A DNA stretch of 38,606 bases from Schleiferiaceae bacterium (GTDB lineage Bacteria; Bacteroidota; Bacteroidia; Flavobacteriales; Schleiferiaceae): NCBI GenBank assembly GCA_030833905.1, contig JAURGG010000008.1:1-38606 (forward strand). The letters are read 5' to 3'. The notes beneath the pieces were generated by a model. The model searched no databases, had not been told where the DNA came from, and worked only from the letters and a program-made list of their open reading frames with translations. Positions 1-7,364 of this stretch are shown piece by piece (position 1 is the first letter of the stretch; the number at the start of each line of letters is the position of its first letter). Made by a program: the position numbers and the translations under genes.

Positions 1-2395
1 CCTCGATGGCGACGAGCACAACGAGGTCGGGGTGCTCTTGGGTGAGCCCAAAGACAAGGTCCTTTGCAGCAGCTGCTCCAAGCGGAAGCTGCGCTGCGAT
101 CCAGCGAAGTCCCGCATGGGCGACAGCTTGGTCGATCAAATCGCCTTGAGCATCGGCGGCCTGTGCCCGCTGAAGGCCCTCAAGCTTCTTCTTGACTTCG
201 GCTACTTGGGCACGAAGGTCCTGAATCACTCCGACTGGATTGGCGTTCTTGGCTTCATCGACGACACCGAGCCACTGACGGCGAATCGCTTTGAGGTAGA
301 CCTCTGCCGACGCGCCTGAAAGTGCTTCAATGCGGCGGATTCCTGCCGCCACACTAGATTCTGAAACAAGTACAAAGGGTGACAGCATTCCGGTAGCGGC
401 GACGTGGGTTCCGCCACATAATTCAATGGACTCGCCGAACTGAATAACGCGCACGGCGTCGCCGTACTTTTCGCCAAACAAGGCCATGGCGCCCAAGGTT
501 TTGGCCTCTTCGATGGGCACCGCACGGCGCTCAACTAGGGGCTGGTTGGCACGAATTGCGGCCGCAACGTGGCCCTCAATAGCCTCCATTTCTTCGGGCG
601 AAACCTTTTGAAAGTGGCTAAAGTCAAAGCGCAAGGTCTCAGGTGAAACCAGTGAGCCGCGCTGCTCGACGTGGGTTCCGAGTACCGTGCGAAGCGCGTG
701 GTGCAGCAGGTGCGTCGCACTGTGGTTTTGGGCCGAAGACGAACGGCGCTCTGAGTCAACGATCAGACGAACTTCAGACGTCCACTCTGCCGGCGAAGTG
801 GCCAGCGTATGCAGGATCATTCCCGTTTCTTTCGTCGTAGCGAGCACCGCGATGCGCTCACCTCCGAATTCAATCCAACCCTGATCGCCGACTTGACCTC
901 CGCCCTCGGGGTAGAACGGAGTGGGCTCAAAGCAGGCCTGAACGACAAGGCCCTTTGCGGTTTCGACGCTGCGGTAGCGCAATAGCTGTCCCGTGGCCTC
1001 CAACTGATCGTACCCGACAAATCGGTCGGCCGGACCGTCAGAACAGATCGTCCAGTCTCCCACTTTTTGAGCAGATGCCTGGCGCGAACGGGCCTTTTGA
1101 GCCTCCATCGCGAGGGCAAAGCCCTTTTCATCGACACTTTTGCCCTGTTCGCGGCAAATCAGGGACGTCAGGTCAAGGGGGAAGCCAAACGTATCGTAGA
1201 GCTCAAACGCGCGCTCGCCAGGAAGTACATCTGAATCGGCCAGGGCAAGGTCAAGACGCTTCAGACCTGATTCAAGGGTGCGCAAAAACGCGAGCTCTTC
1301 TTCATGGATGACTTGGCGAATGAACTCGGCCCGCATCGAAAGTTCTGGGTACGCGGACCCCATGGTGTGCACCATAACGTCCACCAATTCCGCCATAAAC
1401 GGTTCGCGGAATCCAAGTGTGGAATACCCGTAGCGAATGGCGCGGCGCAGAATGCGGCGAATGACGTATCCGGCTCCGTTCGATGCAGGCATCTGGCCGT
1501 CTGCAATGGCGAAGGCCACCGCACGAATGTGGTCCGAAGCCACGCGCATTGCAATGTCCGTGCGCTCGTCCGAACCGTAGTTTAGCCCACTTAAGGCTTC
1601 TAGGCGGCGCAAGTAGGGCTTAAATACTTCGGTATCGTAGTTGGACGAGGCCCCAACCACGGCGCGGGCAAGGCGCTCAAAACCCATCCCGGTATCGACG
1701 TGCTGGGCAGGCAAGTTCACGAGGGAAGCATTGGCCTTGCGCTCGAACTGCATGAACACCAGGTTCCAGATTTCAATCACCTGGGGGTCATCGTTGTTGA
1801 CAAGAGTGGCGCCATCCACCGCGGCCCGTTCACCGGCGCTGCGGAGATCCACGTGAATTTCTGAACATGGTCCGCAGGGACCCGTGTCGCCCATCTCCCA
1901 AAAATTGTCCTTTTTACTGCCGTACAGAATTCGGTCTGCAGCCACATGCTTGAGCCACATTCCCTTGGCCTCGTCGTCCGCGGCGAGGCCGTCTCCCTCG
2001 TCTCCACCGAACACGGTCACGTAGAGGCGGTCCTTTTCTAGCTTGCAGACCTCGGTGAGAAATTCCCAGGCCCAATCAATAGCCTCCTGCTTAAAGTAAT
2101 CTCCAAAGGACCAGTTGCCGAGCATTTCAAACAACGTGTGGTGGTAGGTGTCAATACCCACCTCCTCGAGGTCGTTGTGCTTGCCACTGACGCGCAGGCA
2201 CTTTTGGCTGTCCGCAATTCGCGCATGCACTACAGGCTTGGCTCCGATAAATACGTCTTTAAACGGATTCATGCCCGCGTTGGTGAACATCAGCGTGGGG
2301 TCATCTTTAATCACCAGCGGAGCCGACGGCACAATCACGTGGCCTTTCGAGGCGAAAAAGTCTAAATATGCTTGGCGGAGTTCTGTCGGATTCAT
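1..2395 (-). CDS. alaS: Alanine--tRNA ligase (C-terminus cut by window edge)
   Basis: Charges tRNA-Ala with alanine in the cytoplasm and edits mischarged tRNA. The reading frame starts at the ATG whose complement lies at 2393-2395 (MNPTELRQAYLDFF) and stays open to base 1, giving about 798 codons. Family members are about 870 residues, so roughly the last 70-80 residues of the C-terminal domain lie outside the window. The N-terminal class II catalytic domain is recognisable (SGKHNDLEEVG, HHTLFEMLGNWSFGDYF). The editing-domain signature HSATHLLHHAL lies near 670-725 and the second metal-binding signature CGGTHV near 400-420. It is divergent from the M23 peptidase gene across a 37-base gap that holds a palindromic pair of promoter boxes. 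The identification is secure. Confidence 0.97.
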   Translation of the reverse strand, partial: MNPTELRQAYLDFFASKGHVIVPSAPLVIKDDPTLMFTNAGMNPFKDVFIGAKPVVHARIADSQKCLRVSGKHNDLEEVGIDTYHHTLFEMLGNWSFGDYFKQEAIDWAWEFLTEVCKLEKDRLYVTVFGGDEGDGLAADDEAKGMWLKHVAADRILYGSKKDNFWEMGDTGPCGPCSEIHVDLRSAGERAAVDGATLVNNDDPQVIEIWNLVFMQFERKANASLVNLPAQHVDTGMGFERLARAVVGASSNYDTEVFKPYLRRLEALSGLNYGSDERTDIAMRVASDHIRAVAFAIADGQMPASNGAGYVIRRILRRAIRYGYSTLGFREPFMAELVDVMVHTMGSAYPELSMRAEFIRQVIHEEELAFLRTLESGLKRLDLALADSDVLPGERAFELYDTFGFPLDLTSLICREQGKSVDEKGFALAMEAQKARSRQASAQKVGDWTICSDGPADRFVGYDQLEATGQLLRYRSVETAKGLVVQACFEPTPFYPEGGGQVGDQGWIEFGGERIAVLATTKETGMILHTLATSPAEWTSEVRLIVDSERRSSSAQNHSATHLLHHALRTVLGTHVEQRGSLVSPETLRFDFSHFQKVSPEEMEAIEGHVAAAIRANQPLVERRAVPIEEAKTLGAMALFGEKYGDAVRVIQFGESIELCGGTHVAATGMLSPFVLVSESSVAAGIRRIEALSGASAEVYLKAIRRQWLGVVDEAKNANPVGVIQDLRAQVAEVKKKLEGLQRAQAADAQGDLIDQAVAHAGLRWIAAQLPLGAAAAKDLVFGLTQEHPDLVVLVAIE

Positions 2396-2410
2396 GCGGG
2401 TGGTTTTGCC

Positions 2411-2418
2411 TACTTTTG
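2411..2418 (+). promoter_or_regulatory. -7 box (TACTTTTG) for the M23 peptidase operon
   Basis: This is a perfect match to the Bacteroidota -7 element TAnnTTTG, 14 bases before the ATG at 2433. No TTTG -33 element is visible at the usual distance. It forms one arm of a perfect inverted repeat with 2426-2433. Confidence 0.5.
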
Positions 2419-2425
2419 AAGGATA

Positions 2426-2433
2426 CAAAAGTA
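2426..2433 (-). promoter_or_regulatory. -7 box (TACTTTTG) for alaS
   Basis: Read on the minus strand this is again TACTTTTG, a perfect TAnnTTTG match, 30 bases before the alaS ATG. It is the other arm of the inverted repeat with 2411-2418, separated by 7 bases. Its last plus-strand base is also the A of the M23 start codon. Confidence 0.5.
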
Positions 2434-3410
2434 TGCGCCGCGCCAAGTACATCTACGACCCGTTGACCCTCGCCTACCACAAGGTCGAGCGCACCTGGAA
2501 GCATTTGCTGCGGGACACCTCATTGTTTCTGCTTGGCTCAATGCTGATGGGGCTGATTTTCTTTTTCGGAATCCAGTACTTCATGGATTCTCCCGAAGAA
2601 AAAGCGCTGAAGCGTCAGCTTGAAATCTCTGAAGAAACCTACCGCGAACTCGAAGAACAAATCCAAGAATTAGGCGCAGTCGCTGCAGAACTCGAGCGCC
2701 GCGACAACGAGGTCTACCGAGTCATTTTGGAATCCGAGCCACCCGCATCGTGGGTGCGCCAGGGCGGGCTCCCTTTGGACGCCGACCGCTACGAAAAAAT
2801 TCGCGGACTTTCGAACGAAACCTTGCTTGAACGCAGCCTGCGCAAGGTGGACGACCTAAAAAAGCGGCTCGCGGTACACTCTGCCAGTCTTGACGAGGTC
2901 GCAGACCTCGCCCAACGCAAAGGCGAAATCCTCAAGGCCCTCCCCGCGATTCGTCCGGTCAAGGACCAACCAAGTATTCGCTTTTCGTCTGGATTTGGAT
3001 ACCGCATCGATCCCATCTTTAAGGTCAGCAAGCTTCACCAAGGTGTGGACTTCTCGGCCAAGCAGGGCACGCCGATTTATGCCACAGCGGACGGTGTCGT
3101 CGCGTCAAACGAGCTGTACGGCGGCCGTGGCTACGGAAAGCACCTGACCATTAGCCACGGCTACGGATACCACACGCTCTATGCCCACATGAGCCGCGTG
3201 GTTCGACGCCAGGGTCAGCGAGTCAAGCGCGGCGACCTCATCGGCTACATTGGCAACACGGGTAAATCCACCGGCCCCCACCTGCACTACGAGGTCATCT
3301 ACCGCGGGCGGCGCGTGAATCCCATCAACTTCTTTTTCAACGACTTGACGCCTGCTGAATACAACAAACTGCTCGCACAGGCCGCTGCCAACAACCAATC
3401 GTTCGACTAA
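2433..3410 (+). CDS. Membrane-anchored M23 (LytM) peptidoglycan peptidase
   Basis: Predicted zinc endopeptidase acting on peptidoglycan cross-links in the periplasm, 325 residues. A membrane-spanning segment lies at about residues 30-50, followed by a charged coiled-coil stalk (about 52-90) and a C-terminal LytM domain. The zinc motifs are visible: HQGVD (H202, D206) and HLH (H283, H285), with GNTGKSTGPHLHYE typical of the active family. The ATG at 2433 was chosen because it directly precedes the hydrophobic anchor. An open frame extends upstream to 2148, but that part is antisense to alaS. The stop codon overlaps the next start (TAATG), so translation with the MerR gene is probably coupled. 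Whether it is an active hydrolase or an activator cannot be decided, but all zinc ligands are present. Confidence 0.93.
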   Translation: MRRAKYIYDPLTLAYHKVERTWKHLLRDTSLFLLGSMLMGLIFFFGIQYFMDSPEEKALKRQLEISEETYRELEEQIQELGAVAAELERRDNEVYRVILESEPPASWVRQGGLPLDADRYEKIRGLSNETLLERSLRKVDDLKKRLAVHSASLDEVADLAQRKGEILKALPAIRPVKDQPSIRFSSGFGYRIDPIFKVSKLHQGVDFSAKQGTPIYATADGVVASNELYGGRGYGKHLTISHGYGYHTLYAHMSRVVRRQGQRVKRGDLIGYIGNTGKSTGPHLHYEVIYRGRRVNPINFFFNDLTPAEYNKLLAQAAANNQSFD

Positions 3411-3751
3411 TGATCCCGACAGAATTCACCAAACGCTACTACAGCATCGGCGAGGCTGCCGCCATCTTTGAACTCAATACGTCGGCTTTGCGGTTTTGGG
3501 AAAAAGAGTTCCCAGAGCTCAAGCCCAAAAAATCCGAATCTGGTGCACGGAAGTACAGTGCCAAAGACATGGAGTTGCTCCGCAAAATTCACTTCTTGGT
3601 CAAAGAGAAGGGATTCACCTTAGAGGGAGCTCGCCAAAAACTTAAGCACGCCCCAGATGACTCAGTCAATACCGAAGACTTGGTACGGCGTTTGCAGAAT
3701 GTGAAATCCGAACTTGACCAACTGGCAAAAACGATTAAAACCTTACCATGA
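3410..3751 (+). CDS. MerR-type helix-turn-helix regulator
   Basis: Small DNA-binding protein of 113 residues. The N-terminal winged helix of the MerR family occupies about residues 8-77 (YYSIGEAAAIFELNTSALRFWEKEF, given here only as the landmark region; ends with GFTLEGARQKL). A short helical tail (about 85-113) would form the dimerisation coil. No metal- or drug-binding effector domain follows, so it belongs to the minimal MerR-like group. It overlaps the peptidase gene by one base and lemA by four (ATGA), so it is embedded in the operon. The target is unknown; autoregulation of this envelope operon is an inference. Confidence 0.85.
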   Translation: MIPTEFTKRYYSIGEAAAIFELNTSALRFWEKEFPELKPKKSESGARKYSAKDMELLRKIHFLVKEKGFTLEGARQKLKHAPDDSVNTEDLVRRLQNVKSELDQLAKTIKTLP

Positions 3752-4341
3752 ACCGTTCTACCATCATTCTTCTCTCCGTCCTCGGCGGCTTTGTCCTCAT
3801 CCTTCTTTGGGGCGTCGGTGCCTACAACCGCCTCGTCGGTTTGAGCGAAAGCACAGAGAGCCAATGGGCTAATGTCCAGTCGGCCTACCAGCGCCGCGCG
3901 GACCTTATTCCCAACTTGGTTTCGACGGTAAAAGGCTACGCGGATTTTGAAAAGTCTACCCTGACCGACGTGATCGAAGCCCGCTCAAAAGCCACATCCG
4001 TTCAAATCAGCGCAGACAACCTGACCCCTGAGAAGGTGGCTGAATTTCAAAAAGCTCAAGGTGAACTCAAGGGGGCCCTTAGCCGCCTGCTTGTTTCAGT
4101 CGAGCGCTACCCTGACCTAAAGGCCAACCAAAACTTCTTGGCCCTGCAGTCGCAGCTCGAAGGAACCGAAAACCGCATCAATGTGGAGCGCGACCGATTC
4201 AACGAGCAGGTTCGCACCTACAATTCATCGGTCAAGCGCATTCCCACCTCAATGGTTGCTGCCGTGGGCGGATTTGACGCGCGCGGATACTTTGAAGCAG
4301 AAGCTGAGGCCCAAGATGCCCCAGAAGTGAGCTTCGAATAA
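3748..4341 (+). CDS. lemA: LemA family membrane protein
   Basis: 197-residue LemA-family protein. It has an N-terminal membrane anchor (about residues 5-26), then the helical LemA domain with the typical stretch SQWANVQSAYQRRADLIPNL and a C-terminal part ending in an acidic tail (EAEAEAQDAPEVSFE). LemA proteins are of uncertain function and very often lie next to TPM-domain proteins, as here. It overlaps the upstream MerR gene by four bases and the downstream TPM gene by one (TAATG), so all are probably translated as one coupled unit. Confidence 0.93.
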   Translation: MNRSTIILLSVLGGFVLILLWGVGAYNRLVGLSESTESQWANVQSAYQRRADLIPNLVSTVKGYADFEKSTLTDVIEARSKATSVQISADNLTPEKVAEFQKAQGELKGALSRLLVSVERYPDLKANQNFLALQSQLEGTENRINVERDRFNEQVRTYNSSVKRIPTSMVAAVGGFDARGYFEAEAEAQDAPEVSFE

Positions 4342-4766
4342 TGCAGGTTCAACCCCACGATGAACAGCGTATCGTGGCTGCCATTGAGGCGGCAGAATTG
4401 GTTACATCCGGTGAAGTCCGTGTACACCTGAACGACACGTGCTCGGGCGACCCGCTGCGCGACGCCCAAAAGCAGTTTCACAAGCTCGGAATGCACCGCA
4501 CCGCGGAACGCAACGGCATTCTCTTTTTCATTGCCCTTGAAAGCCACAAGTTCGCTGTGGTGGGCGATTTAGGAATCCACGCAAAGGTGGGCCAGTCCTT
4601 CTGGGAAGGCATTCGGGACCACATGGTTCCAGAACTCAAAGTTGGCCGATGGGTTGTTGCGCTCGAACTCGGAATCGCAGAAGCGGGGCGGGCACTGGCT
4701 GAACACTTTCCGCACCAAGGCCTTAGCGACCGCAACGAACTCAGCAATGAAGTTTCACGCGGATGA
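4341..4766 (+). CDS. Small soluble TPM-domain protein
   Basis: 141 residues with no signal peptide or membrane segment. Most of its length is a TPM domain (TLP18.3/Psb32/MOLO-1 type). Landmarks are IVAAIEAAELVTSGEVRVHL at the start, then NGILFFIALESHKFAVVGD and GIAEAGRALAEHF. It begins in the LemA stop codon and overlaps the next gene by four bases. Some TPM domains have been reported to have phosphatase activity, but the role of this cytoplasmic-looking paralogue is unknown. The second, exported TPM protein follows directly, so the pair may act on the two sides of the membrane; that is inference. Confidence 0.85.
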   Translation: MQVQPHDEQRIVAAIEAAELVTSGEVRVHLNDTCSGDPLRDAQKQFHKLGMHRTAERNGILFFIALESHKFAVVGDLGIHAKVGQSFWEGIRDHMVPELKVGRWVVALELGIAEAGRALAEHFPHQGLSDRNELSNEVSRG

Positions 4767-5506
4767 GGCTTCTTATTCTATTTGCGTTAGCAGCCTTTAG
4801 CTTACAGGCTCAGCCCTGGGAGAAGCCTAGCCCCTCAGAGGGACTGGTCGTGTGGCGCAACACTGCACCCGTATTCGATGCCGCTGAAGAGGCACGCCTT
4901 GAGGCCGTGCTTCAAGCAATTAACGACTCGACATCTACCCAAATAGCAGTCTTATTTGTCGACCGCGTCAACGACGACCTCAACTTTGTCGCGGCCCAAA
5001 CCGGCGAAACTTGGGGCATCGGCCAAGCCGAAACAGACAACGGAATGCTGGTGCTCATAGCCCTCGAAGATCGAAAAATGGCGATCCAAGTCGGCCGCGG
5101 CCTTGAGGCCACGGTCACCGACCTCGAGAGCCACCTACTCATCGAAAACGTGCTAAAGCCCGCATTTCGAGAGCAGGCCTATGCTGCCGGAATTGAAGCC
5201 GTAGCCACCCAGGTGGCGCAAATGCTGTCCGGTCAGTTTGTCGCGGTCGAATCCACCAAAGAGCGCAAGTTCCCGTTTGGTTTGATTGCCATAGGTATTC
5301 TCCTACTCATCGCACTGTCCAAGCGCGGCGGTGGCGGAGGCAGTGGCCACCGAGGAATGTGGTACGGCCCGATGGGCGGCTACCCAGTCGGTGGCGGTTT
5401 TGGTAGCCGCGGCGGCGGGTTTGGCGGCGGCGGGTTTGGCGGCGGCGGATTTGGTGGCTTTGGCGGCGGAAGTTTCGGCGGCGGCGGAGCCAGCGGTTCG
5501 TGGTAA
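4763..5506 (+). CDS. Exported TPM-domain protein with glycine-rich tail
   Basis: 247 residues. A signal peptide (MRLLILFALAAFSLQAQ) is followed by a periplasmic TPM domain (about residues 25-160, including TQIAVLFVDRV and GMLVLIALEDRKMAIQVGRG). A single membrane segment lies near residues 170-185 (FGLIAIGILLLIALS), followed by a long Gly/Phe/Ser tail made of GGGF units. The arrangement signal, TPM, membrane span and glycine-rich tail is standard for this family. It is the last gene of the overlapping M23-MerR-LemA-TPM run. A lumenal TPM domain and a cytoplasmic low-complexity tail is the expected topology. Confidence 0.9.
   Translation: MRLLILFALAAFSLQAQPWEKPSPSEGLVVWRNTAPVFDAAEEARLEAVLQAINDSTSTQIAVLFVDRVNDDLNFVAAQTGETWGIGQAETDNGMLVLIALEDRKMAIQVGRGLEATVTDLESHLLIENVLKPAFREQAYAAGIEAVATQVAQMLSGQFVAVESTKERKFPFGLIAIGILLLIALSKRGGGGGSGHRGMWYGPMGGYPVGGGFGSRGGGFGGGGFGGGGFGGFGGGSFGGGGASGSW
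5386..5500 (+). repeat. Coding repeat: glycine-rich GGGF units
   Basis: Tandem copies of a GGC/GGG/TTT triplet pattern encode GGGF and GGFGGG units at the end of the exported TPM protein. The DNA copies are nearly identical around 5415-5460 (unit TTTGGCGGCGGCGGG), so the tract is a candidate for slipped-strand length change. Confidence 0.7.
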
Positions 5507-5511
5507 TTTGC

Positions 5512-5519
5512 GACCTTTG
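5512..5519 (+). promoter_or_regulatory. Candidate -7 box (GACCTTTG)
   Basis: One mismatch from TAnnTTTG and five bases before the ATG at 5525, the same spacing as several perfect boxes in this window. No -33 element is seen. Confidence 0.25.
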
Positions 5520-5524
5520 CCCTC

Positions 5525-5884
5525 ATGAACGTACTTCGCCCCATTCGAATCGGAGTCCTTGCCGGACTCAGTCTCCTAATAGCCAGCTGCGGTTCGCCGA
5601 AATTTAGCCTCGGAACCGACACCCAAGGCACCGTCATCACAGTGCGCAAACCCGTCCAGCAGCAGCTGAGTATTCAATCCATTCAAGTTGAATCGAGCGG
5701 ATCTTGGACGAGCCCTGCCTTTCAAGTGAAGTACGCTGAGCGCAATGAAGTCGTACTCGGAACCAAAGGGGAGTCCGTCCTTCGCGTGACCGTTCCAGGT
5801 ACCAAAGATGCTACCTCGGCACAGGTCACCTTTCGCACCGCGTCAGGAAAGCCCCTGAAGACCAAGCTGGTCAAAGCCAAGTAA
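5525..5884 (+). CDS. Small lipoprotein of unknown function
   Basis: 119 residues. I do not recognise the family. The N-terminus is a lipoprotein signal with the lipobox LIASC, so the mature protein would start at about Cys22 and be membrane-attached. The rest (about 97 residues) is rich in Val, Thr, Ser and Lys and has a beta-sandwich feel, with a basic C-terminal end (KPLKTKLVKAK). It lies 18 bases after the TPM operon and 3 bases before the PTPS gene, so it could be transcribed with either. The start is supported by the signal peptide. Confidence 0.75.
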   Translation: MNVLRPIRIGVLAGLSLLIASCGSPKFSLGTDTQGTVITVRKPVQQQLSIQSIQVESSGSWTSPAFQVKYAERNEVVLGTKGESVLRVTVPGTKDATSAQVTFRTASGKPLKTKLVKAK

Positions 5885-5887
5885 GCC

Positions 5888-6301
5888 ATGGTGTACATTC
5901 AACGCCGCGAGGTGTTCAGTGCGGCCCACCGCCTGTACAACGATGCGCTCAGCACTGAAGAAAACGAGCGTCTTTTTGGCAAGTGTTCGTGGAACTACGG
6001 GCACGGCCACAATTTTGAGGTGTGGGTTACCGTCAAAGGCCAGGTCAATCCCGAAACGGGCTTTGTAATGAATTTGGTCGACCTCAAGGCCCTCATGATG
6101 AAGTACGTGATCGAGCCCCTCGACCACAAGCACCTGAATCACGACACGACGTTTATGCTCGGAATTCTTCCGTCGACCGAAAACCTTTCGATCGAAATCT
6201 GGAAGCAGCTCGCCGAGCCCGTCGCGGGCTTTGGTGCCCAGCTGCACTGCGTCCGAGTGGTCGAAACCGAGAACAATGCCGTAGAGTACTACGGGGAGTA
6301 A
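5888..6301 (+). CDS. 6-pyruvoyl-tetrahydropterin synthase / 6-carboxy-tetrahydropterin synthase (QueD-like)
   Basis: Converts dihydroneopterin triphosphate to a tetrahydropterin product, either 6-carboxy-tetrahydropterin on the queuosine route or a pyruvoyl form. The 137-residue length fits the family. The three zinc ligands are visible: H14 (SAAHRL) and the pair H39 and H41 (GHGH), with the catalytic Cys at 33 (KCSWNY). The later LDHKHLN, PSTENLSIE and RVVETENN elements carry the catalytic His and Glu residues. No other queuosine genes are in the window, so QueD and PTPS cannot be told apart by context. It follows the lipoprotein gene after 3 bases. Confidence 0.88.
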   Translation: MVYIQRREVFSAAHRLYNDALSTEENERLFGKCSWNYGHGHNFEVWVTVKGQVNPETGFVMNLVDLKALMMKYVIEPLDHKHLNHDTTFMLGILPSTENLSIEIWKQLAEPVAGFGAQLHCVRVVETENNAVEYYGE

Positions 6302-6303
6302 AC

Positions 6304-6332
6304 TTTTGGCCCACGGGGCCGTGTTAATTTTT
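6304..6332 (+). promoter_or_regulatory. Candidate promoter for fabD
   Basis: A TTTTG (6304-6308) and a TAATTTTT (6325-6332, one mismatch from TAnnTTTG) are separated by 16 bases. The second box ends three bases before the fabD ATG. A small GGCCC/GGGCC hairpin (6308-6320) lies between them. It is one of the few places with both a possible -33 and -7 element. Confidence 0.35.
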
Positions 6333-6335
6333 ATC

Positions 6336-7205
6336 ATGAAAAAAGCCTACGTTTTCCCGGGCCAAGGGGCCCAAGCTCCCGGAATGGGACAGGATTTGTT
6401 TGAAGCGCACCGCGCCATGTTTGAGCAGGCCGATGCAGTTCTTGGGTTCGGTTTAACCGAACTAATGTTCAACGGCACGATGGAGGACCTCACGCAAACG
6501 AAAGTGACGCAGCCGGCCATTTTTGTGCACAGCGTCATCAAGGCCGCCTCCCTCGGATCCGAGTTTCAACCCGACATGGTAGCCGGCCATTCCCTCGGCG
6601 AGTTTTCAGCACTTGTAGCCGCCGGAGCCCTCAAGTTCGAGGACGGTCTTCGCCTCGTAGCCGAGCGCGCCCTCGCCATGCAGGATGCCTGCGATGCCGA
6701 GCCCTCGACGATGGCCGCCATTCTCGGTCTGAGCGACGAGCAGGTAGAGCAGATTTGTGCCGCAACTCCGGGCGTGGTGGTTCCCGCCAACTACAATTCT
6801 CCAGGCCAATTGGTGATTAGTGGCGCGCGCGCCGCGGTCGAAGCCGCGTGCGCTGCCTGCAGCGCGGCCGGCGCCAAGCGGGCACTGATCCTGCCGGTCG
6901 GAGGCGCATTCCACAGCCCGCTCATGGAGCCGGCCCGCGCGCGCCTCGCAGAGGCGCTTGATTCCGTATCGATTCAAGCCCCGCGCTGCCCCATCTACCA
7001 AAACGTAGTGGCCGCCCCCGTCAGTGACCCCGAAGCCATCCGAGCCAACCTCAAGGCCCAACTCACCGGATCGGTCCGCTGGACCCAGTCGGTCCTCGCA
7101 ATGGTCCACGACGGCGCCACCAACTTCTATGAAGTTGGACCCGGTAAGGCCCTACAGGGCATGATTAAGAAAATTGCTCCCGAAGTCGAAGCCATCAGCG
7201 CATAA
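6336..7205 (+). CDS. fabD: Malonyl-CoA:acyl carrier protein transacylase
   Basis: Transfers malonyl groups from CoA to acyl carrier protein for fatty-acid synthesis in the cytoplasm. The protein is 289 residues from the ATG at 6336, chosen because MKKAYVFPGQGAQ is the canonical N-terminus; the open frame extends 10 codons further upstream without homology. The nucleophile motif GHSLGE (Ser about 86) and the active-site His in GAFHSPLM (about 193) are present, and the length is normal. It stands alone without other fab genes and is followed by the repeat-rich leader of mvaD. Confidence 0.96.
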   Translation: MKKAYVFPGQGAQAPGMGQDLFEAHRAMFEQADAVLGFGLTELMFNGTMEDLTQTKVTQPAIFVHSVIKAASLGSEFQPDMVAGHSLGEFSALVAAGALKFEDGLRLVAERALAMQDACDAEPSTMAAILGLSDEQVEQICAATPGVVVPANYNSPGQLVISGARAAVEAACAACSAAGAKRALILPVGGAFHSPLMEPARARLAEALDSVSIQAPRCPIYQNVVAAPVSDPEAIRANLKAQLTGSVRWTQSVLAMVHDGATNFYEVGPGKALQGMIKKIAPEVEAISA

Positions 7206-7221
7206 ACCTGGTCGCTGGCTA

Positions 7222-7320
7222 ATGGCTCCTCGTAAAAAGCCAACAGCCAACAAGCCAACAGCTAACGAGCCAACAGCCAACAAGCCAACAGCTAACGAGC
7301 CAATCTCAGCCAACAGCTAA
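7222..7320 (+). CDS. Possible 32-residue repeat peptide (PTANK/PTANE)
   Basis: Sixteen bases after the fabD stop, an ATG opens a 32-codon frame that reads through the tandem repeat. After MAPRKK it encodes alternating pentapeptides PTANK and PTANE (two of each), then PISANS and a stop at 7318-7320. The 15-base repeat period keeps the frame open, and the stop comes where the repeat changes to a 25-base unit. It has no homologue I know and could be a chance product of a repeat whose length is a multiple of three. It could equally be a leader peptide ahead of mvaD. Confidence 0.22.
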   Translation: MAPRKKPTANKPTANEPTANKPTANEPISANS

Positions 7321-7364
7321 AGAGCCAATCTCAGCCAACAGCAAACAGCCAACAAGCCAACACG
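7238..7364 (+). repeat. Tandem AGCCAACA-type repeat in the fabD-mvaD gap
   Basis: A 30-base unit occurs twice without mismatch (7238-7267, 7268-7297), each made of two similar 15-base halves. It is followed by a 25-base unit (7298-7322) repeated nearly exactly (7323-7346) and a last partial copy reaching the mvaD start codon. The motif AGCCAA recurs throughout. Because copies abut directly with no unique spacers, this is not a CRISPR array. The rest of the gap (7206-7237) includes GGCTAATGGCT at 7217-7227, a degenerate inverted copy. Confidence 0.85.

Noticed and set aside
2148-2432. Extended N-terminus of the M23 peptidase frame
   Set aside because: This part is antisense to the conserved N-terminus of alaS, and the anchored protein starts naturally at 2433.
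7206-7364. CRISPR-like direct repeats
   Set aside because: The copies abut with no unique spacers, the unit length changes from 30 to 25 bases, and no cas gene is in the window.
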